From NCBI RefSeq assembly GCF_014656075.1, contig NZ_BNBS01000019.1, positions 23,621-87,620 on the forward strand: DNA of 64,000 nt, given 5' to 3'. How positions within the stretch are numbered: position 1 is the stretch's first letter; the number at the start of each line of letters is the position of its first letter. Below are positions 51,582 through 61,852 of this stretch, one piece after another. Origin of the DNA: Streptomyces hydrogenans. Its GTDB lineage: Bacteria > Actinomycetota > Actinomycetes > Streptomycetales > Streptomycetaceae. The position numbers and the translations under genes are program-made. The notes under the pieces were generated by a model, which ran no database searches, had not been told where the DNA came from, and saw only the letters and a program-made list of their open reading frames with translations.

Positions 51582-51917
51582 TCAGATCTCGCCCCGGAGC
51601 TTGGCGAGCGCTTCGGCGAGGATGGCCTCGCCGTCGGCGTCGCTGCGGCGCTCCCGCACGTAGGCGAGGTGCGTCTTGTACGGCTCGGTGCGCGGGGGGT
51701 CCGGTGGGTTGTCCCGGTCCTGACCGGCCGGGAAGCCGCAGCGCGGGCAGTCCCAGGTGTCCGGGACCTGCGCGTCGCTCGCGAAACTCGGCTGGGTCTC
51801 GTGCCCGTTCGAGCACCAGAAGGAGATGCGGAGGCGCGGCGCCGACTCGCCCCGCTCGGCCTCCCCCATCGGCCCCGCTCCGACCCGGCTTCCCCGGATC
51901 GCGTTGCCACTTGCCAC
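51582..51917 (-). CDS. RbpA-family RNA polymerase-binding protein (paralogue)
   Basis: 111 residues. N-terminal MASGNAIRGSRVGAGPMGEA resembles the basic-linker start of RbpA; a zinc-ribbon is formed by C35, H39, C57 and C60 (CSNGH and CPRC). The C-terminus (PYKTHLAYVRERRSDADGEAILAEAL) matches the sigma-interacting helices (THWDMLLERRS in the canonical protein). RbpA binds RNA polymerase and group 1/2 sigma factors and promotes open complex formation. From memory, the main RbpA gene of S. coelicolor lies elsewhere (SCO1421), so this is probably a second, divergent copy. The GTG start has GGGAG eight bases upstream. Confidence 0.82.
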   Translation of the reverse strand: MASGNAIRGSRVGAGPMGEAERGESAPRLRISFWCSNGHETQPSFASDAQVPDTWDCPRCGFPAGQDRDNPPDPPRTEPYKTHLAYVRERRSDADGEAILAEALAKLRGEI

Positions 51918-51994
51918 GGTCGTAACTCCCTGCGTGATGGTGCTCGAAGATGCCCCAGTCTACGGAAGGCCCAACGCGCGTCCAGTGTGCGGAG

Positions 51995-52231
51995 TTACCC
52001 GTCCAGCTTCATGAGCAGACCAAGCACCACAATGCAGGCGAACCAGAGCAGTCCGACCACGACCGTGATCCGGTCGAGGTTGCGCTCGGCGACCGAGGAG
52101 CCGCCGACGGAGGACTGCATGCCGCCACCGAACATGTCGGAGAGGCCGCCGCCCTTCCCCTTGTGCATCAGCACCAGCAGCATCAGCAGGCCGCTGAAGA
52201 CGATCAGGGCGATCGAGAACCCCATAACCAC
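51995..52231 (-). CDS. secG: SecG preprotein translocase subunit
   Basis: 78 residues, two membrane helices with the conserved cytosolic loop HKGKGGGLSDMFGGG. SecG assists SecYEG in protein export. The GTG at 52231 (reading V-V-M-G-F-S) is chosen over the ATG at 52225 because GAGGAAG lies 11 bases before it. It stands alone behind the tpiA terminator, 77 bp before the RbpA-like gene. Confidence 0.92.
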   Translation of the reverse strand: MVMGFSIALIVFSGLLMLLVLMHKGKGGGLSDMFGGGMQSSVGGSSVAERNLDRITVVVGLLWFACIVVLGLLMKLDG

Positions 52232-52267
52232 GGCGGGACCAACTTCCTCGGAGCTTGGAAAAGGGAC

Positions 52268-52293
52268 GGGGGCCGGGCACCTGCCCGACCCCC
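52268..52293. terminator. terminator of the pgk-tpiA operon
   Basis: 12-bp arms (GGGGGCCGGGCA, 11 of 12 paired) with a CC loop, 39 bp past the tpiA stop. Confidence 0.75.
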
Positions 52294-52331
52294 GCAAGGG
52301 TACGACGGATCGCCTCCGCCGCTCTACATCG

Positions 52332-53108
52332 TCACTGGTCGCGGAAACGGACGATCTTGACGAACTCGTCCGCGTCCAGCGAGGCACCGCCGACCAGGGC
52401 GCCGTCGATGTCGGGCTGCGCCATGATCTCGGCGACGTTGCCGCCCTTGACGGAGCCGCCGTACTGGATGCGGATCTTGTCGGCGACGTCCTGCGAGTAC
52501 AGCTCCGCGAGCTTGCCGCGGATCGCCCCGCAGACCTCCTGGGCGTCGCCGGCGCCGCAGACCTTGCCGGTGCCGATGGCCCACACGGGCTCGTAGGCGA
52601 CCACGATCGTCTCGGCCTGCTCGGCCGGGACGTCCTTGAGGCCGCCCTCGACCTGGGCGAGGGTGTGCGCGACGGCGTTGCCGGCCTCGCGCACGTCCAG
52701 CTCCTCGCCGACGCAGAGGATCGGCGTGATGCCGTGGGCGAAGGCGGCCTTCACCTTGGCGTTGCACAGCTCGTCGGACTCGGCGTGGTACTGCCGGCGC
52801 TCGGAGTGGCCGACCGCGACGAAGGCGGTGTTCAGCTTGGCGAGCATGGCGCCGGAGATCTCGCCGGTGTACGCGCCGGACTCGTGGGCCGACAGGTCCT
52901 GGGCGCCGTACTTGATCTTCAGCTTGTCGCCGTCGATCAGGGTCTGCACCGAGCGGAGGTCGGTGAAGGGGACGAGGACGGCGACGTCGACGGCGTCGTA
53001 GTCCTTGTCGGTGAGGGTGAAGGCGAGCTTCTGGACGTGGGCGATGGCCTCCAGGTGGTTGAGGTTCATCTTCCAGTTGCCCGCCATCAGCGGGGTGCGG
53101 GTGGTCAT
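52332..53108 (-). CDS. tpiA: triosephosphate isomerase
   Basis: 258 residues. Interconverts dihydroxyacetone phosphate and glyceraldehyde 3-phosphate. [24 protein letters not shown] and GGSVKGGN are all intact. It starts 7 bp after the pgk stop, forming pgk-tpiA. The ATG is chosen from conserved N-terminus. Confidence 0.97.
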   Translation of the reverse strand: MTTRTPLMAGNWKMNLNHLEAIAHVQKLAFTLTDKDYDAVDVAVLVPFTDLRSVQTLIDGDKLKIKYGAQDLSAHESGAYTGEISGAMLAKLNTAFVAVGHSERRQYHAESDELCNAKVKAAFAHGITPILCVGEELDVREAGNAVAHTLAQVEGGLKDVPAEQAETIVVAYEPVWAIGTGKVCGAGDAQEVCGAIRGKLAELYSQDVADKIRIQYGGSVKGGNVAEIMAQPDIDGALVGGASLDADEFVKIVRFRDQ

Positions 53109-53115
53109 GGGAAGG

Positions 53116-54327
53116 TCAGTCCTCCAGTGCGACGAGGCCGGGGAGCTGCTTGCCCTCGAGGTATTCGAGGGAGGCGCCGCCACCGGTCGAGATGTGGCCG
53201 AAAGCGTTCTCGTCGAAGCCCAGGATCCGGACGGCGGCGGCGGAGTCGCCACCGCCGACCACGGAGAAGGCCGGCGAGTCGACGAGCGCCTGGGCGACGG
53301 CCCGGGTGCCCTCGGCGTAGTCGGGGTGCTCGAAGACGCCCATCGGCCCGTTCCAGAAGACGGTGGCCGCGTCGGCGAGCTTCGAGGCGTAGAGCTTGCG
53401 GGTCTCCGGACCGATGTCCAGGCCCTCCTGGTCGGCCGGGATGGCGTCCGCGGCGACCGTGGTGGGGTGGGCCGGGGCCTTGGTCTTGAGGTCCGGGAAC
53501 TCGGTCGAGATCAGGACGTCGACGGGGAGGACGAACTCCACGCCCTTGTCCGCGGCCCGCGCGAGGTACTCCTTGACGGCCGGGATCTGGTCCTCCTGGA
53601 GGAGGGAGATGCCGACCTCGTGGCCCTGCGCCTTGAGGAAGGTGTAGGCCATGCCGCCGCCGACGAGGATGCGGTCGGCCTTCTCCAGGAGGTGGTCGAT
53701 CACGCCGAGCTTGTCGGAGACCTTGGCGCCGCCGAGGACGACCGCGTACGGCCGCCGGACGTCCTCGGTCAGCTTCTTCAGGACGCCGACCTCGGTGGTG
53801 ATGAGGTAGCCGGCGGCGTGCGGGAGCTTGCCCGGGAGGTCGTAGACCGAGGCGTGCTTGCGGTGCACGGCGCCGAAGCCGTCGCCGACGTAGACGTCGG
53901 CGAGGGCGGCCAGCTGTCCGGCGAAGGCGTCGCGCTCGGCGTCGTCCTTCGAGGTCTCGCCGGCGTTGAAGCGCAGGTTCTCGATGACGGCCACCCGGCC
54001 GTCGGCCAGGCCCGCGACGGTCGCCCGGGCGGACTCGCCGACGGTGTCGGTGGCGAAGGCCACCTCGGTGCCGAGCAGTTCGCCGAGGCGCGCGGCGGCC
54101 GGGGCGAGGGAGAACGCCGGGTCCGGGGCGCCCTTGGGGCGGCCCAGGTGGGAGGCGACCACGACACGGGCGCCGGCGTCGGCGAGCGCCTTGACCGTGG
54201 GGACGACGGCGCGGATGCGGCCGTCGTCGGTGATGGTGGTGCCGTCGAGCGGCACGTTGAGATCGGCGCGGACGAACACCCGCTTGCCCTCGACGCCCTC
54301 GCCGAGAAGCTCGTCGATCGTCTTCAT
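53116..54327 (-). CDS. pgk: phosphoglycerate kinase
   Basis: 403 residues. Makes ATP from 1,3-bisphosphoglycerate. [20 protein letters not shown] and the nucleotide-binding [10 protein letters not shown] are visible. Its ATG start lies about 40 bp after a hairpin that follows gap, so it may be separately transcribed from gap or produced by read-through. Confidence 0.97.
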   Translation of the reverse strand: MKTIDELLGEGVEGKRVFVRADLNVPLDGTTITDDGRIRAVVPTVKALADAGARVVVASHLGRPKGAPDPAFSLAPAAARLGELLGTEVAFATDTVGESARATVAGLADGRVAVIENLRFNAGETSKDDAERDAFAGQLAALADVYVGDGFGAVHRKHASVYDLPGKLPHAAGYLITTEVGVLKKLTEDVRRPYAVVLGGAKVSDKLGVIDHLLEKADRILVGGGMAYTFLKAQGHEVGISLLQEDQIPAVKEYLARAADKGVEFVLPVDVLISTEFPDLKTKAPAHPTTVAADAIPADQEGLDIGPETRKLYASKLADAATVFWNGPMGVFEHPDYAEGTRAVAQALVDSPAFSVVGGGDSAAAVRILGFDENAFGHISTGGGASLEYLEGKQLPGLVALED

Positions 54328-54366
54328 CTGTTACTGACTCCTTGGTACGCGGTGGAGCACACGAGA

Positions 54367-54406
54367 CAGGGCCCGCGCAGCGCTTCGTCGCGCTGCCCGA
54401 GCCCTG
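54367..54406. terminator. hairpin between gap and pgk
   Basis: 17-bp arms (CAGGGCCCGCGCAGCGC, 15 of 17 paired), loop TTCGTC. It may attenuate transcription from gap into pgk. Confidence 0.65.
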
Positions 54407-54443
54407 CTCACATCGAAAGCCTGCCCTGCTGAACCCTAGTACC

Positions 54444-55535
<1,092 letters not shown>

Positions 55536-55615
55536 TTACGACCCTACCTCTCCGGGCGCCCCCGGGTGACATCGAGCGCAGCCGTTCGAGCCCGGAAAGT
55601 GACCGGAAAACGGCC

Positions 55616-55649
55616 GACGGCCCGTACCTACCAACGGGTACGGGCCGTC
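55616..55649. terminator. terminator of the M14 carboxypeptidase gene
   Basis: GACGGCCCGTACC / GGTACGGGCCGTC, 13 perfect pairs with an 8-nt loop, 28 bp past the stop. Confidence 0.8.
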
Positions 55650-55677
55650 TTGGGACCTTTGTCCCCACTACTCTCCG

Positions 55678-58632
55678 TCAGCGGCGGAGCGCGGTGAGGG
55701 CGCGGTCGAGGAGCCGCTGCCGCTCGGCGTCCGAGCCGACGTGCTCCAGGCCGAAGCCGAGGAGGACGGTGTCACGGGTGGTGACGGCGGCGACGGAGTG
55801 GAACAGGGCCGGCGCGCGGGCCCAGTCGGCGTCGTTGCCGGGGCTGCCGGCCGGGGCGCCGGGCACGGTCCAGGCGCCCAGCGAGCTCTCGAAGCCCTCG
55901 CGTTCGGTGCCGGCCGCGGTGACCAGCCGGACGTCGTCGACGAAGGCGCCGGTCTCGCCGGTGCCGGGGTCGGAGACGTACGAGAGGGAGAGCTCGACCC
56001 GCTTGCCCGCGTAGGCGGCGAGGTCGACGGAGGCCTGCCGCCAGCCGTTGGAGGGGCCGGTGAAGGCGTTCCAGGCGCCGGTGGTGCCGGTCGGCGCGCA
56101 ACCGTTCTCGCCGAGGGTGAGGTAGTGGCCGAGGGCGGGGTGGAGCCTCAGGTAGTAGCCCTCGCCGCAGTCGGCGGGCGGTTCGGCCGAGGTGCCGCCG
56201 TTGCGGTCGGGCAGGGTCGTCCAGTCGTCCTGGCCGACGGTGCGGGCCTCGACGACGAGGTTGTCGTAGCCGGGCTCGGTGTCGTAGCTGACCTGGAAGT
56301 CGAGCCGGGGCGCGTCGGCGGCGGTGGTGCCGGTGAGGTCGACGGTCCTGGAGAGCCGGGCCCAGGTGTCGTCGGCGTGCCGGACGGCGGCGAAGGAGCT
56401 GCCCTCGGCCGGTTCGAAGGGGGTGCGCAGCCCGGGGTAGTCGCCGGCCGGGGCGCTGGAAGCGAACTGGGGGAACTTCTCCGGGTCGAGGGTGTCGGAG
56501 GTGACGGTGTAGGCGCCGGCGTTGTCGAGCGGGTTGCCGGCGGCGGCGCCGAGCCCGGTGGGCGGACCGGCGAGGCGGCCGGCGCCGGCGAAGGAGGCCG
56601 GGCCGTTCAGCCCGGCCCGGTGATAGGCGCCGAGCCAGTACTGGGCGAAGTCGTTGGACTCGGCCCGGCCGATCCGGGTGAGTCCGCCGGTCTTCTCGCC
56701 CGCGTTGAGCAGCTTGCCGCCCTCGTTGAGGTAGGAGCGGACGGCGAGCTGGACGGCCCCGGAGGGGCGCTCCGCGCCGGTGTACCAGACGACGGCGCCG
56801 AAGTGGGAGAGGGTGCCGAGGGCGTGCGGGACGCCCTGGGTGGCGACGTCCCAGACGGCCGCCTTCCGGCCGGTCGCGGCGAGCGCCCGCACGTAGGCGG
56901 CGGCGTTCGGGGCGGCGCCCGTACCGCCCTCCTCGGCGAGGACGAGGACGTCCCCGCGGGCGCGCTCGGCCACCCGGTAGGTGAAGGGGGCGGTGGCGGT
57001 GGACCTGCCGTCGCGGCCCCGGGCGGTGAACCAGACCTCGACGGAGTCGCCGGGCCGGGCGCCCCTGACCTCGCCGCGGTACTGGTCGTAGTACAGGTTG
57101 TCCTCGCCGCCGTAGGTCTCGCCGCCGTCCCACGCCTCGACTCCGGCGCGGTGGGTGCGGCCGCCGTTGATCCGGTAGTGGAGGGTCTTGGCGCGCAGCG
57201 ACTTCCGGGCGGTGACGGCGACCGGCTGCTCCTCGCCGGCGGCGGCGTAGGAGGTGGAGAAGGTGTCGGGGGTGAGGGCCGGGGCCGGGGCGCCGACCGG
57301 GGAGACCGGGTCGTCCGGGCGGGCGGCGGACTCGGCGACGGCGAGCGCGAAGGGGATGTTCTTGGCGAACTCGGCCTGGATCAGCTTCTCGTCGTCGGGG
57401 AAGGTGAAGACGGAGGCGCAGTCGGCGACCTCCCAGGCGTCGTTCGGGTCGACCCGGGAGGCGGTGGCGCAGGTGGACATCTCCGGGGTGAACATCTGCA
57501 TGCCGTTGACGTTGGCGGCGTGTCCGTCGGCCTCGCCGTTGGTGATGTACAGCTCGGAGGAGACCTGCGGCCGGTAGCCGGGGACCGCGGACTTCTCGGG
57601 GGTGCCGGCGAGCGCCTTGAGCGCGACGTCGTCGGGGGTGTCGGTGGCGACCTGCCAGCCCACGCCGTAGAGCAGCAGCTGGGCGGCGGAGTGGTAGTTG
57701 ACGCCGTAGGAGAAGCCGATGCGCTTCTGGAAGGCGTCCAGGGCCCGGGTCTCCGGCTCGGACATGGGGCCCTTGCCGCGGAAGGTCTCGTCGGCCGGGT
57801 CGGGGGAGGAACCCTCGTCGTCGTAGCCCCACTTGTAGGCGAAGTTGCGGTTGAGGTCGACGCCGTCGCCGGCCCCGACGACGCCGTCGCCGTCGTTGTC
57901 GCGGAGGTTCTTGCGCCACTGGCGGTTGGCGGGGTCGGCGTGGGTGAAGTCGTACCCGTCGGGGTTGGCCGAGAGCACGAACCACAGCTCGCTGGAGTCG
58001 ACGATCCGGGTGATCCGCTCGTCGGTGCCGTAGTTGTCGAGGTAGTGGTGGAGCAGCCGCCTGGTCATCTCCGGGGTGATCCACTCGCGGGCGTGCTGGT
58101 TGGAGACGTACAGGGTGGCGGGCTTGCTGCCGTCCCTGGTCTTCCGGGCGTCCTTGCCGACCTTGACGGCGAGGATGTCCTGGCCCTTGAGGGTCTTGCC
58201 GAGGGAGACGACCTTGGTGAGGCCGGGGTGGCCGGCGGCGGTGGAGAGGATCTCCTCCTTGAGGCCGCCGGGGCCGCCGTACGGGCGGAAGACGCCGTCG
58301 CCGGCGGCGGCCGAGCGCTTCGCGGCGGCCGGGCCCGGGTCGTGCGCGGCGATCGTGACGCCCTGGCCCCGCAGCGCGCCGGCCTGCGCCTCGGTCAGGT
58401 AGAGCTCGACGGTGGCGGTGCCGTCCTCGGGCACCCGCTCGGTCAGTTCGTGACCGTCGGCCCCGGCGTCGAGGAGGAGCGGCACCTGCTCCTCGGTGAC
58501 CGTGGCCCGCCATACGGAGAGGGTGTCGCCGCCCTCCGGGTCCGCCGGCCGCGCCCCGGCGGCGGGTGCCGCCGCGAGCCCGGCGATCAGCAGTGAAGCC
58601 GCGGCGATGACCGCCCGCGCCCTTCGTCTCAT
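55678..58632 (-). CDS. secreted M14-family zinc carboxypeptidase with C-terminal accessory domains
   Basis: 984 residues. A Sec signal peptide (RRRARAVIAAASLLIAGLA to about residue 28) is followed by a propeptide-like region and the M14 peptidase (about 115-445). The zinc ligands are H180-x-x-E183 (QHAREW) and H314 (VNYHSAAQ) and the catalytic glutamate is E384 (FTPEMST); DLNRNF and NPDGYDF match the family. Downstream are beta-sandwich-like and MAM-like regions (about 490-970). It trims C-terminal residues from extracellular peptides. The ATG at 58632 is the start of the signal peptide. Confidence 0.9.
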   Translation of the reverse strand: MRRRARAVIAAASLLIAGLAAAPAAGARPADPEGGDTLSVWRATVTEEQVPLLLDAGADGHELTERVPEDGTATVELYLTEAQAGALRGQGVTIAAHDPGPAAAKRSAAAGDGVFRPYGGPGGLKEEILSTAAGHPGLTKVVSLGKTLKGQDILAVKVGKDARKTRDGSKPATLYVSNQHAREWITPEMTRRLLHHYLDNYGTDERITRIVDSSELWFVLSANPDGYDFTHADPANRQWRKNLRDNDGDGVVGAGDGVDLNRNFAYKWGYDDEGSSPDPADETFRGKGPMSEPETRALDAFQKRIGFSYGVNYHSAAQLLLYGVGWQVATDTPDDVALKALAGTPEKSAVPGYRPQVSSELYITNGEADGHAANVNGMQMFTPEMSTCATASRVDPNDAWEVADCASVFTFPDDEKLIQAEFAKNIPFALAVAESAARPDDPVSPVGAPAPALTPDTFSTSYAAAGEEQPVAVTARKSLRAKTLHYRINGGRTHRAGVEAWDGGETYGGEDNLYYDQYRGEVRGARPGDSVEVWFTARGRDGRSTATAPFTYRVAERARGDVLVLAEEGGTGAAPNAAAYVRALAATGRKAAVWDVATQGVPHALGTLSHFGAVVWYTGAERPSGAVQLAVRSYLNEGGKLLNAGEKTGGLTRIGRAESNDFAQYWLGAYHRAGLNGPASFAGAGRLAGPPTGLGAAAGNPLDNAGAYTVTSDTLDPEKFPQFASSAPAGDYPGLRTPFEPAEGSSFAAVRHADDTWARLSRTVDLTGTTAADAPRLDFQVSYDTEPGYDNLVVEARTVGQDDWTTLPDRNGGTSAEPPADCGEGYYLRLHPALGHYLTLGENGCAPTGTTGAWNAFTGPSNGWRQASVDLAAYAGKRVELSLSYVSDPGTGETGAFVDDVRLVTAAGTEREGFESSLGAWTVPGAPAGSPGNDADWARAPALFHSVAAVTTRDTVLLGFGLEHVGSDAERQRLLDRALTALRR

Positions 58633-58805
58633 GAGCCCCCCTTGGTGTGATCCGTCACGAGGAAGAACGGTTGCCAGGCTCATGGGCGCTCATGGGACTG
58701 TCAAGGGCGCCTCGCCGCAACGACCCTTGCCCGTAAGGAGGTTGTCGATCGCTCAGAAACGTTTCCGCGCTGCGGAGTTCGAGCTTCCTCCCGGCATACG
58801 GGAAC

Positions 58806-58834
58806 GGCCCCCGCCCCGGGAGGGGGCGGGGGCC
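58806..58834. terminator. terminator of the uvrC-rapZ-yvcK-whiA operon
   Basis: GGCCCCCGCCCC / GGGGCGGGGGCC, 12 perfect pairs with a 5-nt loop, 20 bp past the whiA stop. Confidence 0.85.
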
Positions 58835-58854
58835 GCGCGGAGCGGGTGCCGGGC

Positions 58855-59844
58855 TCAGCCGACCAGGCTCTCGTCCAGCTCCTCCGTCAGGTTCGACTCG
58901 GTGCCGGGGACGCCCAGGTCCTGCGCCCGCTTGTCGGCCATGGCGAGCAGCCGGCGGATCCGGCCGGCCACCGCGTCCTTGGTGAGCGGCGGGTCGGCGA
59001 GCGCGCCCAGCTCCTCCAGGGACGCCTGCTTGTGCTCCATGCGCAGCCGGCCGGCCGCCGCGAGGTGCTCGGGCACCTCGTCCGCCAGGATCTCCAGGGC
59101 GCGCTGCACCCGGGCCCCGGCGGCGACGGCCGCGCGGGCCGAGCGGCGCAGGTTGGCGTCGTCGAAGTTGGCCAGCCGGTTGGCGGTGGCGCGGACCTCG
59201 CGGCGCATCCGCCGCTCCTCCCAGGCCAGCACCGACTCGTGCGCGCCGAGCCGGGTCAGCAGGGCGCCGATGGCGTCGCCGTCGCGGACCACGACCCGGT
59301 CCACCCCCCGGACCTCGCGGGCCTTGGCCGCGATGGAGAGCCGGCGGGCGGCGCCGACCAGGGCGAGCGCGGCCTCCGGACCGGGGCAGGTGACCTCCAG
59401 GGAGGAGGAGCGGCCGGGCTCGGTCAGCGAGCCGTGGGCGAGGAAGGCACCCCGCCAGGCCGCCTCGGCGTCACAGGTGGCGCCGGACACCACCTGCGGC
59501 GGGAGGCCCCGGATGGGGCGGCCCCGGCCGTCGACCAGACCCGTCTGGCGGGCCAGCTGGTCGCCGCCCGCCACCACGCGCACCACGAAGCGGGAGCCGC
59601 GCCGCAGCCCGCCGGGGGCCATCACGATCAGTTCCGAGCTGTGCCCGAAGATCTCCAGGATGTCCCGCTTGAGCCGCCGGGCCGCCATCGCCGTGTCGAG
59701 TTCCGCCTCGATCACGATGCGCCCGCTCACCAGGTGCAGACCGCCCGCGAACCGCAGGATCGACGAGACCTCCGACTTCCTGCAGCAGGTCCGGGTGACG
59801 GGAAGCCGGGAGATCTCGTCCTTCACCGCTGCCGTCATCGCCAT
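58855..59844 (-). CDS. whiA: WhiA sporulation transcription factor
   Basis: 329 residues. N-terminal LAGLIDADG-type homing-endonuclease-like domain and C-terminal sigma70 region 4-like helix-turn-helix ([31 protein letters not shown]). With WhiB it controls the switch from aerial growth to sporulation septation. Its start overlaps the yvcK stop (10 bp); GGAAGG lies eight bases before the ATG at 59844, and a second ATG (59838) gives an ATGA overlap. It is the last gene of the operon. Confidence 0.95.
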   Translation of the reverse strand: MAMTAAVKDEISRLPVTRTCCRKSEVSSILRFAGGLHLVSGRIVIEAELDTAMAARRLKRDILEIFGHSSELIVMAPGGLRRGSRFVVRVVAGGDQLARQTGLVDGRGRPIRGLPPQVVSGATCDAEAAWRGAFLAHGSLTEPGRSSSLEVTCPGPEAALALVGAARRLSIAAKAREVRGVDRVVVRDGDAIGALLTRLGAHESVLAWEERRMRREVRATANRLANFDDANLRRSARAAVAAGARVQRALEILADEVPEHLAAAGRLRMEHKQASLEELGALADPPLTKDAVAGRIRRLLAMADKRAQDLGVPGTESNLTEELDESLVG

Positions 59845-60875
59845 GGGCCGATCCTTCCATGCATCCGAAAAATACGGTCGTACGCGGCGGCCAAGCGCTC
59901 CGGGTCATGCTTCGGAGAGCCGTCGGCACGGGCCACCGGCGCCAGCTCGAGCGCGGCGCCGAGCCGCTTGGCGGCGTCGACGAGGGGTTCCCTGGCTGAC
60001 ACGTCGGGCACGGCGGCCTCGTCGGCCAGCACCACGTCCAGGGCGAGTTTAGGGGCGTGTCGTCCCAAAACCTCCAAATGACGCTGCGGGGAGAAGCCCT
60101 CTGTTTCTCCGGGCTGGGGCGCGAGGTTCAGCGAGAGCACCTTGCGGGCCTTCGTCTCGACCAGCGCGTCGAGCAGTTCGGGCACCAGCAGGTGCGGGAT
60201 CACCGAGGAGAACCAGGAGCCGGGACCGAGGACGACCCAGTCCGCGTCGAGGACCGCCGCGACGGCCTCCGGCACGGCCGGCGGGTCGTTCGGCACCAGG
60301 TGGACGGACTGCACCTCGCCCGGGGTGAGCGCCACGGTGGCCTGCCCGCACACGGTGTCCACGTCGTCCGGGCGCTCCGGGTCGTGCCCCCTGACCAGGG
60401 CCTGGAGCTCCAGCGGCACCGCGGACATGGGCAGCACCCGGCCCTGGGCGCCGAGCAGCCGGCCGACCAGGTCGAGGGCCTGCACGGGGTCGCCGCCCAG
60501 CTGCTCCCAGAGGGCGACGATCAGCAGGTTGCCGACGGCGTGGCCGCCCATCTCGCCCTTGGACCGGAACCGGTGCTGGATGACCCGTGCCCAGGTCTGG
60601 CCCCAGTCGTCGTCGCCGCAGAGCGCGGCGAGCGCCTTGCGGAGGTCGCCCGGGGGCAGCACGCCCAGCTCCTCGCGGAGCCGGCCGCTGGAGCCCCCGT
60701 CGTCGGCGACGGTGACGACGGCCGTCAGGTCGCCGGTGATCCGCCGCAGGGCGGCGAGGGAGGCGGAGAGGCCCATGCCGCCGCCGAGGGCGACGACCTT
60801 CGGCTGGGCGCCGCGCCTGCGGAGCGTCCGCCGCACCGAGAGGGTGGAGGAGGAGCGCCGACGGTACGGCTTCAC
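59835..60875 (-). CDS. YvcK/CofD-like protein (gluconeogenesis and cell-shape factor)
   Basis: 346 residues. YvcK family: [66 protein letters not shown] and the C-terminal [10 protein letters not shown]. It binds UDP-sugars in other bacteria and links carbon status to cell-wall synthesis. The GTG start overlaps the rapZ stop (GTGA). The order uvrC-rapZ-yvcK-whiA is conserved in Gram-positive bacteria. Confidence 0.93.
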   Translation of the reverse strand: MKPYRRRSSSTLSVRRTLRRRGAQPKVVALGGGMGLSASLAALRRITGDLTAVVTVADDGGSSGRLREELGVLPPGDLRKALAALCGDDDWGQTWARVIQHRFRSKGEMGGHAVGNLLIVALWEQLGGDPVQALDLVGRLLGAQGRVLPMSAVPLELQALVRGHDPERPDDVDTVCGQATVALTPGEVQSVHLVPNDPPAVPEAVAAVLDADWVVLGPGSWFSSVIPHLLVPELLDALVETKARKVLSLNLAPQPGETEGFSPQRHLEVLGRHAPKLALDVVLADEAAVPDVSAREPLVDAAKRLGAALELAPVARADGSPKHDPERLAAAYDRIFRMHGRIGPWR

Positions 60876-61852
60876 TCGCGCCCCATGTCGCGGTGGACGA
60901 CCACCGTCTCCACGCCCTCGGCGGCGATGCGGGCGGCGAGCTTCTCGGCGGTGGCGACGGAGCGGTGCTTGCCGCCGGTGCAGCCGACGGCGATGGTCAC
61001 GTACCGCTTGCCCTCGCGGCGGTAGCCGGCGGCGATCAGCTGGAGCAGCTCGGTGTAGCGGTCCAGGAACTCCTTGGCGCCGGGCTGGTTGTAGACGTAG
61101 TTCGCCACCTCCTCGTTGAGGCCGGTGTACGGGCGCAGCTCGGGGACCCAGTGCGGGTTGGGCAGGAAGCGCATGTCGACGACGAGGTCGGCGTCGACCG
61201 GCAGGCCGTACTTGAAGCCGAAGGACATGACGGTGGCCCGCAGCTCGGGCTCCTCGTCGCCGGCGAACTGGGCGTCCATCTTGGCGCGCAGTTCGTGGAC
61301 GTTGAGGCTGGAGGTGTCGATGACCAGGTCGGCGTCGCCGCGCAGCTCGCGCAGCAGGTCGCGCTCGGCGGCGATGCCGTCGACGATGCGGCCGTCGCCC
61401 TGGAGGGGGTGGGGGCGGCGGACCGACTCGAAGCGGCGGACCAGGGCCTCGTCGGAGGACTCCAGGAAGACGATCCGGCGGGTGACCTGCTTGGCGTCGA
61501 GGTCGGCGAGGGACTCCCGCAGGGCGTCGAAGAACTGCCGGCCGCGGACGTCGACGACGACCGCGATCCGGGCGACGTTGCCCTGGGAGCGGGCGCCGAG
61601 CTCCACCATGGTGGGGATCAGCGCGGGCGGCAGGTTGTCGACGACGAACCAGCCCAGGTCCTCCAGACACTTCGCCGCGGTGGAACGGCCGGCTCCGGAC
61701 ATGCCGGAGATGATCACCAGCTCGGGGATGGCCGCCTCGGCGCCGTTGTCGCCCGCGGTCTCCTTCGTGCCCGTACTCACGTGTCCTGCTCCGTCTTCTC
61801 GGTGGTGCCCGTCGTGCGTGTGGTGCCCGTCGCCGGGGTGGCGGTCGGTCAT
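60872..61852 (-). CDS. rapZ: RapZ (YvcJ) RNase adapter/nucleotide-binding protein
   Basis: 326 residues. Walker A-type [11 protein letters not shown] (about 50-60), Walker B-type region [10 protein letters not shown] and the C-terminal [18 protein letters not shown] are present. RapZ regulates hexosamine supply in enteric bacteria; in Gram-positives it is a GTP/ATP-binding protein of less clear role. The ATG at 61852 overlaps the uvrC stop and begins a His-rich leader ([13 protein letters not shown]). A GTG at 61780 (residue 25) has a good GGAG site eight bases upstream, so the true start may be there. Confidence 0.92.
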   Translation of the reverse strand: MTDRHPGDGHHTHDGHHREDGAGHVSTGTKETAGDNGAEAAIPELVIISGMSGAGRSTAAKCLEDLGWFVVDNLPPALIPTMVELGARSQGNVARIAVVVDVRGRQFFDALRESLADLDAKQVTRRIVFLESSDEALVRRFESVRRPHPLQGDGRIVDGIAAERDLLRELRGDADLVIDTSSLNVHELRAKMDAQFAGDEEPELRATVMSFGFKYGLPVDADLVVDMRFLPNPHWVPELRPYTGLNEEVANYVYNQPGAKEFLDRYTELLQLIAAGYRREGKRYVTIAVGCTGGKHRSVATAEKLAARIAAEGVETVVVHRDMGRE

